Positions 37,700-49,100 of a DNA stretch of 64,000 bases are shown here, piece by piece. Each line of letters opens with the position of its first letter. The first letter of the stretch is position 1. The notes below the pieces were generated by a model that was not told where the DNA came from, searched no databases, and worked only from the letters and a program-made list of their open reading frames with translations. The translations under genes were made by a program, and so were the position numbers. The stretch lies in assembly GCF_932526225.1 (NCBI RefSeq), contig NC_064047.1:6261501-6325500 (forward strand), given 5' to 3'. Source of the stretch: Nematostella vectensis. Taxonomy: Eukaryota > Cnidaria > Anthozoa > Actiniaria > Edwardsiidae.

Positions 37700-40418
37700 G
37701 ATTATAAAAAAACTCAGTCATGTATGTTTTCATTTTTTCTTGTCTCCAAGACGTGAATGAGTTTTATTTCTTTTCAGTAGGCATTTTTTTTTCTTTCTGG
37801 TTTGAGCTGCATCGTCTTTTCCGCAATATTTTATAGTGGAGAAGAGGAAAAACGCGCTGCTGACAAGTTACTCATTTACCAGACATGCGGTTACATAGCG
37901 CGTCGTTTGGAAGGTCGTACCACAAGTGACCTAATAAACGCCCCCTATCCAAAGAACGCTTCCTACAACGCACCTCTCTAACAAACGCCCCCACCTCTAC
38001 CCTCTCCCGCTTCCCTACATCCAAGCTTAAAAATAAACAACATAGGAATCCCAGTAATATGAATAATATTTAATTGCCTGCTTGCTTAAAAGTGAGTAGT
38101 GTCTTGCTCAAGAAACGCTTGCTGCGCAGGCTATAGCGCTATAAAAGGGCCTGTGCCAGGCGTTTGTCACCTTCAGTAGTCATTCACCCTCCGAACAGAC
38201 AACGGCTCCCGGTAGCGCTTTGAATAACAATGTGAATAGAGAGAAATATTTTTTACTCTATCCTGCTTGTATTATTTCAAATTACAACAATTCATAGCTT
38301 AAACTCTACTAGAAATATTCAAAAGGGTTTCACATACCGCAGAATGACAATAAACACCGGTATATGTTCAATTACAATTACTCGCGATCTCAGTCTCTCA
38401 GTCTCATACTTGGCAGCAAAAATATCTACATTTTAGCCTATAAGCGACCCCTGCAGAATTCCCCCTTTGAAAGTAAACCTGTAATATAACAAAGCTTTTG
38501 TAAAAAAAAAGTTGTTCTAACCACTTAAAAAAAGGATGAGCGAATCGCACGGTACAAGCATTTTCAACTGAAAATGATATGGACGCTATTCAGGAAAGCC
38601 TCAATACCGGTCTCGCATGTGTTCGTGACTGGCTCTTAGCCAATAAACTTAGTCTTAATGTGTCCAAAACAAATCACATGCTGATAGGTACTAAGCATAA
38701 GCTTAACAGTAACCTTCAGGACCCTGAGGTATTCATAAATGACACCAAAATAAGTAGAGTTAGTATATCCAAATCATTGGGTTTCAATATTGATGAGAGG
38801 CTCTCTTGGTCCAGTCATATCGATAACATTGCCAAGAGAGTCTCCCAAGCAATTGGCGGCCTCAGACAAATCCGACCCTATGTACCTCAAAATACTCTAA
38901 TTTCAATCTACAAATCCCTTATTTTACCACTTTTCGATTATTGTGACGTGATCTGGGGTACTGCAAATAAGGGAGACCTGGACCGTCTACAAAAATTGCA
39001 AAACAGTGCGGCAAGAGTTATTACCAGTGAGTCCACGGTAGCCCTCGCCTCTCGTGTAGCGCATTCCGTTTAAGTAAGCTGTTTCAGAAAATCAATGAAT
39101 AACGTCCTGAAATTCTTCAAAAGCTCAACCCGAATCCCGAGGGACTATTGCATGCATGTTCTATACTGTTTAGCAGCTGTAAAGATATTGTGGGCTCGTA
39201 AACATGGCGGAGACAATGACGATTTATGAATGGCCCGGAGAAATCGGCGCGTAATTCGAATTCAACTCAAATCTTGGTCAAATTTTTGCGAGAATCAGCT
39301 CCTCTTGTGCTTCTAGATTTCATATGAGATGTATAAGTCTACTTTAAGTTTCTAAATATGTTTTATTTTAGCCTATGAATTGTACGATATATAAGCAAAT
39401 CGAAGAAATTTATTTTCCCGCTTCGAGTTCCGTTACCACCGGCCATCTTTACTTCGGATTTGAATTCAAAAGGTGTCGATTGTGGGCGGTCCTTACCCTT
39501 TTATAGCGCGGTTTTGTGTTTAAGTATATCCTGACTAACTGCACTTGTTTTTTTTTTTAATTTAACCACCTCCAAACTATCGAAATTTAATAAACGCCCT
39601 CGGCGTTTCTTAGATCATTTACTGTAAGAGCTAACAGAGCACGCTGGAGGAGCGAAAGCAAGTCAAATACAACCAGTTGAAGTAGGAATACTTCACTTTA
39701 TCTTGTTCGTTTTTCTTTTCTTTTTTTCTAACAAGAGATCGATTTGGTCTTGCTCTACATTTTAAAGTCATCATTTTTCTGCAAATGCCAGGTGGAAGTA
39801 AAATTGTCTTATAGCGTCGTGTTATTGAGTTGATTGCATGATGAAAAGTACTACATGCGTTGCTCATCTCGCCGTCAATAAGAGCTAATGACCCCTATTG
39901 TAATTATAGAGTTCTTCTACACGTGGTCAATTAACGGACGACAGACTATCACAAACAACTAGCTGGTGTAAATTGTAAAAGAATATTAAGATCTGCACAC
40001 GACATTTACAAAATCTACGTGTTTGTAAACGTTGATAGAAGAGTTTTAAAGGGGTACAGACTCATAAAACATAGCAAAAACTCACTCCTTCACTCCTCGA
40101 CTCCTTGCTTGAGGGCTAGTAAGGCTAGGACTTCCGGTTTAGAATAATGAAAACGAGGCTGGTGATTGAGGAATGCAGCCCGCTTTTGATTGGCTGTTGC
40201 GAGCCCCGATAAAAACATTGTGATTCTTCATCTCGTCGCCATTTTGAATCTGCGACAAACGTAGTTAGTCGTGTTCAATCCAAGTCATCGTAGCAAAATT
40301 TTAATCGTTACATGCCATTTATCTAGGTTTTAAGCAAGATAATTTATCGCTGAAGGAATTGAGGAGAGTATTTTAGCACATATAGCCATATTTCTACTTT
40401 ATAGATAGATTTAGTAAG
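37700..40418. other. REV3L-akirin intergenic region
   Basis: Contains the retrotransposon fragment at 38552-39075; otherwise AT-rich with decayed repeats. The last ~200 bases before the akirin start hold ATTGGCTG (inverted CCAAT) at 40188 and GTCGCCATTTT at 40235, close to the inverse of the YY1 site, as expected of a housekeeping promoter. Confidence 0.5.
38552..39075 (+). mobile_element. Non-LTR retrotransposon fragment (reverse transcriptase C-terminal part)
   Basis: Open frame with CVRDWLLANKLSLNVSKTNH, ISKSLGFNIDERLSWSSHID, YKSLILPLFDYCDVIWG and LDRLQKLQNSAARVI, the thumb/connection region typical of CR1/jockey-type reverse transcriptases. The 5' end, endonuclease and catalytic motifs are missing, and homology fades after about 39045. 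A dead 5'-truncated copy. Confidence 0.9.
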
Positions 40419-43400
40419 ATGGCTTGTGCGACTTTGAAAAGGTCTTACGAATTCGACCCTCTGCTAAGTCCGCAACACCAGCCTTCGCCAAAACGAAGAA
40501 GATGTATTCCAATGGCGACCTCTTCCAGTCCAAGCTCTTCTTCAAACACCGACTCTCCATTTCTAGAAATAACTCCTAGATACTCTCAAGGTGAGCTTTC
40601 TTTTAGAGAAATTCGTTCAAATGTTTCTTGTATCTGTGTGGTACTTTTATAAGTAGCCACCCCTGCCCACTTTTCTTAAACTTGAAGCTATTTTCTCTTC
40701 GAGTGAAATATCTAAAATAACCATGAATTACTAGGCTTGGTTTTATCTCTGTGTTGTACGTTGGGAATCCTAATTTTTGCTGTGATGTTGTGTGCTTTGT
40801 TGTCGTTTGAGCCATTGCATGCGAAGGCGTGAAAAATAAATGCGTCACAAACTGCGAGTGAATCGCGTCCATTTTCTCAAAAACATCGAATATTTAAAAG
40901 ACTTCTCCGATACACAAACTGGAGAATGCCACACTCATTTCTCTACTAGATAATGTGGCAAATCTTGGCTGTGACCTTAAATCACATCTGCTCGTATTTC
41001 ATACGTATTTCGCATGATAAGGGAAAAAAAGCTTTGTTAAACTTGTGTGAAATGCAAGAAGAGTGAGAGCTTTTAAATGTTTGGTAATGACTCTTTTATT
41101 TCTTCTCCTCGACATTAGTTTCAAAGCTTCCACATACATAATTCTACTCATTATTTCTTTGTTACTTAAAAATGCTGTTCTATTTAGCCGGTAGCACGTT
41201 ATTTGCGTTTTTTGGTTCAGAATGAAACAGCTAAATGTTTCTGTAGCCTTCAAACCTGTGAAATAATTGTGTTCTCTGATGATTGCTTTCCTTCATGGTT
41301 TTCTTGAACCTTTACTCTATTGAATAAAACGTGGCTGATAACCTAGCAAATTTGATAGCTTGCATTTCGAAAAGTGGAAAGATACGCAACCAGTAAGCCC
41401 TTTTATGTACAGTAGATAACTTCTGGTGTAACATTTTTGTTTTGCTGTTAAAAATGCATTTTCCTAAATCAAGTGATGTCCTGTAATTTCAAAACGTCGA
41501 CAGCGTAGGCTCACAAAAAAAATACAGGTAACATTATAAGAACTTTGGATTTCAGTGGTGACAAATTATTTCCACTTAATAATATAGCGGAACTTCTGCT
41601 GTGAAAATATGTATCTCTGCTTTATAAAACTAAAAATAACCGGGCATCAGATGCCTATAATCTTTACTCCAACAAAAACATGCACCTGGATCAACTTAAA
41701 AGCAAATCCTGAATAGTTTATATAATTTTTTGGTAGCAAAACAAATTACAGTATAAAGGTCATAAATGCTTATCCTGTTTAGTGGCACTCTAGGTAGGGG
41801 GGGACTAATGCTGTTGTAAAAGAATGATTCTATTGTCAATATTTTTTATCTGGCCTAACAGTGATGGGAAATCCAACTTTTCCATTCCTGGCTTGGTTTT
41901 AACCCATTCATACTCATTATCATTTTTTCGAATCCTTTCAGAGCAACTTTCCACAAACCTCCACATGGAGTGGAAAAGACTTCAGCGCCGCAAGCATCTA
42001 AAGGCTCCTAGCTCTAACTCTGTTGAATCTATGAACACATACACATGCTCACCAAGCTCATCGCCAACAAGGAAAGAGCAGCCACTCTTTACACTTAAAC
42101 AAGTATCTCTTCTATGTGAACGAATGCTGAAAGAGCGTGACACACAACTCCGAGAGGAATATGATAAAGTGCTGGCACAGAAATTATCAGGTAAGAATTC
42201 ACTTCGCTGAACACTTATGTCACTTGTCTGGGATTTTTTTTAGAATACAGGGGCAGTAAGGGTTATTTTCGTGATCTGTGAACAGCCTTTTTAGTTATCG
42301 TGAATTGCAGAAAGGACAAATTGAAAAACTGTGATTGCTACCTTGCCGTGATTCTTGAAAGGCGAAATTCGATCAGCATGAATTGTGATCTATTCTGTTT
42401 AAAAATTGTTATTTCCGTGTAAAGATTGATTCTTGGCATCAGTTTATTGTGAAACGTTATTTCATATTTTTGAAACTCGTGAAACAAACGGGGACCCCCT
42501 TCTTGCTGTCCCTGTGAATAGACTTTTTGTAGTGAGCTTTGAAACAGAATAAATTAGCTAAGCGTTTCAAACAAAGTGTCAAATTTAAAGTTATTATTTG
42601 TTACACGTTTTTTTTTTCAAATTCGATTTTTTTATCTGTTCACTAGGCATTTAATTTGAAGCCTTAGACCACTTATTGCCTAGTTTTGGTCATCTAGACC
42701 AAAACTAGGTCATCAACTTTGGTCATCTAGAAGTTTATGGTTTAGAGACTAAAACTTTTCAAACAAAGGTACTTCCTAACTGTTGTCTTTCTTTAGGTTG
42801 ACTCAAAACTTGTCTGTCAATGCATGCTTCAATGGATTGTATCCAAATTCATATATATTGGATGGGAGGTTGCTTTTATCTATTTGATTAAATCTGGCCT
42901 GGAAGAAAACAAAATAATGCACTTGTTCTCAACAGAAAAATTGTGGAGTACCTTGTCTATTTTATTTACAAGCAACACTACATTGCCTTAGTGTCAGTTT
43001 CTTTAGACAACTTGAAATAATGTAAAATAGCATGTTATCGGGAGGAATTTTGTAAAAAAAAATATGGGACTTGACTGAGTTGTGCTGGTTTAATCACATT
43101 GTGTGGTTCAGTATCACCAACACTTTCAGAAGCACTCATTACATAAGCAGTTTTATTTTAGTGATGTTATCATTTTGCTGAATGGACTAAACAGTATACA
43201 CATTAGTTCTAAATTAGTAAGTAATAGAGAGATCTTGGATCTTATTTTCCTATGTCTCCTATATCTTTGCCTCAGAAATTTGTTATGCTGTTTTATTTTT
43301 TCTTCCCACCTAATAAACACCTTACCAAGGCATGGTTATGATCGTATCTTCTTTGTTTCCCTAGAGCAATATGATTCATTTGTCAAGTTCAATTATGACC

Positions 43401-43955
43401 AAGTGCAGAGACGATTTGGCAGGTCTGCACCAACATGTGAGTAGCTTGTGTACTACTAGCCCTTGTGCCAGTTTTTTTTACCAATCTTTTATTTAAAAAA
43501 GCAGCAGAGCATTATTCTGTGCATGATTGACATTTGATAGAGGCATAGTTTTGAGCTATTGCATATGGTATATGCCACAATCATAATGCAATTAGAGTGA
43601 TTTTCATTATTCTGTGAACTACACTTACTGTAAGCGTAGTATGTTTTATTGTGATCTGATTCTATTGTTTTCTTTTGTGTTTTAATGACTATTACCCTTA
43701 TCACGCTTTGTTTTACAGGTTAATGGAAACCACTCCAAAACAATCGTTTAATGATAATGGATACTCCTAAAGTACATGATGGATAGTAAATTAACTGAGA
43801 AAACAGTTCCAGCTTAATCCAGACATTTTTTTTCTGGAAAGATTGTGATCTACATTAAAAATTAAGATTCACATTGCAATACTTATAGAAACTGCTTATT
43901 ATGTCATGCTATTTCTTTGTTTGAATTTTTTTTCTTATTTCCAGATGTCTCTTAA
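40419..43955 (+). CDS. AKIRIN: Akirin (nuclear transcription cofactor), 4 exons
   Basis: Exons 40419-40590, 41942-42190, 43365-43436 and 43945-43955 give 167 residues. Akirins are small nuclear proteins that bridge transcription factors to chromatin remodellers, and in vertebrates help import proteasomes into the nucleus. The N-terminus MACATLKRSYEFDPL and the PSPKRRRC nuclear-localisation motif are diagnostic. Exon 2 has MEWKRLQRRKHL and LFTLKQVSLLCERMLKERD, with LREEYDKVLAQKL; exon 3 has EQYDSFVKFNYDQVQRRFG. The third exon appears to end at a stop two codons later if unspliced. A GTGAGT donor after 43436 joined to the CCAG acceptor at 43944 restores Y-V-S-stop, the conserved akirin end. Phases 1, 1, 1. 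Confidence 0.96.
40591..43364. other. Akirin introns 1 and 2
   Basis: Intron 1 (40591-41941) and intron 2 (42191-43364) are AT-rich and free of tandem arrays, unlike REV3L introns. A short duplication of CTAGACCAAAACTAGGTCAT-like sequence lies at 42685-42725. No gene seen. Confidence 0.6.
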
Positions 43956-44313
43956 AGATGGATGTCTAGCTCACTGCAATTTTTACATGTCCTTCTGACA
44001 AACCTTTTCTTAGTCTTGCCTCTTCTGCAAATGAATAGAAGAAAATGGACTTCTTATCTGGGCATTCTTATTAATACCTGATGTATTGTAAATTGTCTAT
44101 TAGCACCATTTCACTGTATATGAACAGCACATTACATGTGTACATGTACACGTATAAGTATATTGTTACAAGTTTATATAATTATTGGAAATGTTACAAA
44201 ATCCTGTAAAAAGAATTTAGGTTGAGTGTTCTTTAGCATGACTTTTTCTGTTTGTTATAGTTTTACCTTCAGAAAATGCTGTTCCCATATCTTGTAAAAA
44301 GAAAAATTAATTT

Positions 44314-44319
44314 AATAAA
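44314..44319 (+). terminator. Candidate akirin polyadenylation signal
   Basis: AATAAA about 360 bases after the akirin stop. Confidence 0.4.
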
Positions 44320-44503
44320 ACAAATGAAGGCTGAGGTATTGTGAATTATGATTATTATGAATAGGTCTTATAGTTTTTTGGCCTTATAAAGGGTACTAGG
44401 TATAACTCTTGACTGTCTGATATATGTGCCGGAATACACAGGGTGAAATGGTTTTATGACTGACTGTCTTAGTAAACACAGTTTACCCATTGTAAAGTAG
44501 ACT

Positions 44504-44624
44504 GTGTAGCAAGTGCGAGGGCTGGGAAAGATGAGTGATAGACTCCGTTCTCCTGAAGAGAAGGAGCGAACGTCTCTCCCGCCTCATCTCCATCGCTCTT
44601 TCCTAGCCCTTTTGGCTTGCTATG
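44504..44624. mobile_element. Fold-back element
   Basis: TAGCAAGTGCGAGGGCTGGG / AAAGATGAG pairs imperfectly with CTCATC...GCTCTTTCCTAGCCC and GGCTTGCTA, with a GGAG/CTCC centre. Short palindromic transposon or hairpin. Confidence 0.6.
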
Positions 44625-46192
44625 CTGGCTAATTGTAAAGGTCTGAGCAATACCTCAGCACTTGGGCAGACGGTGATTGAATGGTCAGCTGTTTGACTTA
44701 AACTACAGTTTATAAAATAATTTATTGTTTTGCACAGGCAGCCCACACGGACTTACATTATTTGAACGGATATGCTTCTAAATCGTATAAAGATAAAGAA
44801 GATGTTTTGATAGACTGGGCTTGCCCAAACCCTGGCCATTTCTGCTTGTATGGAAGACTTCTGAAGTCCGAGTGATCAGGATTCCGTTTTTGCGTTAATA
44901 TAATTCAGTGACGACCGTAGCAGGAGGTACCTTCCCCTTTACCTCTAAAAACTTTGAAAAACATATGTTCAGTTCATTGAGAGCATCATCGACGAGCATT
45001 TTTCGTAAAACAAAAGCAACCCCCAATCCCTATACAATATTCCAGGCTGTTCTTACGGCTCTGCATTGTTCTTTATATTATTATTTCTTAGGTACATTTA
45101 AATAGTTCCCAATGACACTGGCCATGTTAGGGCTTATGCTATTTTAAATCGAGCCGTATTCTTGCCCTCCATCTGCGGTTTATCTCTCATTAACGGGCTT
45201 GTACTCAAGGCTGGCCAAGAAGAGGGGTGTGCAATCATCTGGGAAAAAGAAAAGACCCAATTTCGGCGGCCAAGAAAAAAAGGAGGGTACGCGCGGTTTG
45301 AGCGCCTGATAAATACGCACTCTAAATATTGCAAATTGAATATCATTAATTAGATTGCTTGGTTTGCCACCGCTATGGATCGCGTGTTTTTCATACTACT
45401 TATTTGTTTTTATCATCTTGACATGCGAACGCGCGAAGGTTTGATCGCCAGCAAATATCTTACTAAAAGAATGAAGCATTGTGCTCCTGGTTTCAGGTGT
45501 TAAAATAAATGGTGTATCCAGTCTTTCTTATTTCTTTTTTCCTTTTTGTTTTCTTTTTTAAACACATTCTAGACGCCATTTTCCCCCGGGTATTGTAATA
45601 AATAATGAATAATAATCATCGGCTTTCGTGATCTATCTGTTAGCGGTATAATTTTGCTACTACATACACACTGTACGCTAGGTACTCCAAGTTCGCGGTT
45701 ACAATCCAATGTCAAACTTCTATCGCTCCTTTCCCCGTGCCGCTGAATCACGTATCAAACGGCGGTCCTTTTATCGAGACAAAACTTTTACTGAAAGTTA
45801 TGCTAATCACATTTCCGTGACAAAAAACTACTTCCGGTCGCGTATCATTAACTTCCGGTGCACATATTTACGCTCTATTTACGTGTGTTGGTTACTCGAC
45901 GGTGACTCAACTTAAACGCCTCGCACGTCTTGGCTCGTCAATAGCTCAGATACAACGTCTTCTTGAAAACCATCTTCAAAGAACTAGCAAATATTTCCTG
46001 AAAAAAGTTTTATAAAACTTGTGTTACGTTCGTCACGTCATCGGCACGAAATCGGAAACCACCGAAGGCTGGTGACCTGCGCAGTGACGGGTTATTTTGC
46101 CGCATGGAATAAAGGAAAACCCTCGAAAAAGCGCCAACTCGAGAAGGAACACGGAATCGACGGGCTTCTTGCCTTGGTGGGTCGATTTTTCC

Positions 46193-49100
46193 ATGGCTAA
46201 AGTTTGTGTCAGAAGGTATTCAGATCCCGAATTCGTGAGAGCTATCAAGGAAGCAATCGGTAAAATCACCCACCAAAAACAATGTCCGAACGAAGATAGA
46301 ATCGTGCGAATTCTACAGGGCGAGTACGAGTGGGGCAAAGGAGAAATTTTAAAGCAACTAAAACTTGCAGTTAAGGATGGGTTTCTGAATCAAGTAACAA
46401 CTACGTCAAACCACGGAAGTACTAAGGGGATCCCACAGACTGCTTTCCGTTTAAACCAAGAGAATGGAACGGTAAGAATGATTTTTAAATGTTTTCGTGT
46501 TCCAACTCGTAGCCTGTCGCCTGGCCACGCCGGCGTTCGCGCGAACTGATATAGAGAACACTTTGTTTATAATTCAAAGCGTGGGCGTACAAGTCGGCTT
46601 TTGCTACTACTAAATCGACCTATTACATACACTCGACTAAGGCCAATTCAGCATTAAAGTTAAGAGCTTGTACTCTAAGTTATTCACATTTAAATCACAC
46701 CAAAACAAACGCAAAATGTCGCTAAGATCATTCAACCAAACAACACGTCTGCAAAATTATATTGGACCGTAGTGACTCAGTAATATAACCATCGCGATAT
46801 TTTTTATCGTGGACTTTGTATAATACTGTTTCGTTTACATTCAGGATGTTGTTTTGAGGTGTAATTTTTTGAGCTGGTGACTATTTATTCTCTCGTTTTG
46901 CATGTACGCGAACCGTGAAGAGGCGATTTCGTCGCTAAAAAGACGCGTGATTTTCTATCGTGAAACTATTTCTTAGCTTTACTGCTGTTTTATTGACTTT
47001 TCAAGTCACGCAACAATTAGAGCCTATTTTTTTTTAGTTTATTTCACTTAAAAGTTATTATACCATATTTACCCCCGCCCCAAAAATTGATTATAATCTC
47101 CTCTTTCCTCGGATATCAATAGAAATTGATAATCCTGGAATATTTGCATTAAGTATAATTGTCTACGTTGCTATGAATATTCACGCTTTCGTTTTTTTTA
47201 CATATTACCATTTTCAGCAACTGAGCAATTTATTGTTCATTTGAACATTATTATTCAAATACCTTTCTTTGTGTTAAAAACAAAGTATCTTCAAAAGCGC
47301 CTTGGGTTTCGGGCGACCTATTTTGACCTAGGTTTTATATTACTCTATTCAACTCTAACATATCCATGAAGGAAGTAAAACATTTGTATTCTTGCCGTCA
47401 GCACGAAACGGATGGCTACCCTATTATGTCTAAAATAATTATCTATGTTATTTATATACTAGAATGTATATTATAAATGCTATTAATATACTTTAATATA
47501 AAAGCCCACTCAACCTTCACTAGAACCACCCATGGCCGGATTGTTATATTACACTTTTTATGTATTGTTTTTGTGTATTAATTGTGTTGTTTTTTTATGT
47601 GACCAGGAACCAATAAAGGACACACATGACTGGTACTGCTGGCGGTGCCACCGTCCAGGTGAGGTCATCTTATGTGACTTCTGCCCACGAGTTTTCCACA
47701 AACGATGTGCACGTGATGGGGCCATGTCCGCCAGCAAGTGGAGGTGTCCTTCATGCCAGGTACGGCCAGAGATGAGTGTTGTGTAGACAGAAAAATCTTG
47801 TTGTTGAAAAACAAAAGTAGTACCTCAATTATAGCACAACCAATGATGTGAACACTGAAAATATATATGGAATATTAAAACTGTCAAATAGGAACATGTC
47901 TTAATGAGTCTCAGTTTCTGAATTCTTACATCCGATGTCAGCCAGTTTCAGTGGTTGCGCTGCTAGTAGCCACTTGATCACTTATTAGTAAGAAGCCACT
48001 CAAACCCCAAAAAATTCTTTTCTGTATTCTCCAGCCAGAAAATGTGCCAGAACTGATGGCTAGTAAGTCTACTGATGAGCTTTCCAAGATGCTGAAGTTT
48101 ACACTGGAAAGAATGAAAGAAAAGGTTTTTCTTACCCCTTATATTGTTATATTAAAACCAGTGGACAATCTTTCTGTTCTTCCAACTTCTGTGTCAGACG
48201 GTCATGAATATTGTATATTGGGATTGGCTATATTTTTTTTGTAAAGATACGGGTTTGTCTAGAGAAGAATATGCAGGGTGGGGCTCAGAATAGTAGTTTA
48301 AAATATCATCCATTGCTCTGGTAATAAAGGTCACTAGATCCATCAAAAACTACCATCTAGAAAAGTTTATTTATCCATGTAATTTCTCATCTCAGCTTCC
48401 TGTCCCTTTCAGACCATCCCATGGATATGTGGCTTAGATTTTTCTTCCTGATATTATTCTGTGTGTTGTTCTCAGGCCAAAGATTTTTTACAACCATTCT
48501 GTTTGGAGAAGTACGATGACTATCTACAGTTTGTGATCAAACCAGTGGATCTTAGCTTGCTTGAAAAGGTGGGTAGTTGAACATGATTTGCATGATGCAA
48601 ATCTGGTCTACAATGGACCACTCATAGTCCATACAGTATCTCAACAAACGGGTAAAAAATGAAATACATGTGAATGCATGTGAAATACATAGAGACTTTG
48701 TAGTAAGAACCAAACAAAAGAAACACATTTTCATTTGTCCTGACTTTTAGGATAATTTAGAAACTATTTCTTAATGTTGACCTGGGCTACCATTTCAAAA
48801 AGGGATTGATACCATGTTTGTCATCTGTTCACAGAATGTACGCAAGAAGCATTACAAGACAGCTAAACAGTTCCGTGAGCATGCTCAGTGGATTCTTCAC
48901 AACGCCATTATATATTTTGGAGGTGCTTACCCTCTTTATCAAGGATGATGTGCTTGCAAGGATGCCCATTGTTTATATGATTGAGAATTGATATCACAGT
49001 AGATACTATAGGATCTATCAAAAAATGTTTCTGTTTTGCTCCAGTCATGAAAAAAATGTTTTATCGATTCTTTTGGCTGTAGTCGTCACCTGTGTACAAG

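Larger units (their letters stand above)
43956..46192. other. Akirin-ZMYND11 intergenic region
   Basis: Akirin 3' UTR to about 44340, then non-coding sequence with the fold-back element at 44504-44624. Short open frames around 44908-45350 and 45709-45915 show no recognisable protein. The ZMYND11 promoter should lie in 45900-46190. Confidence 0.5.
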
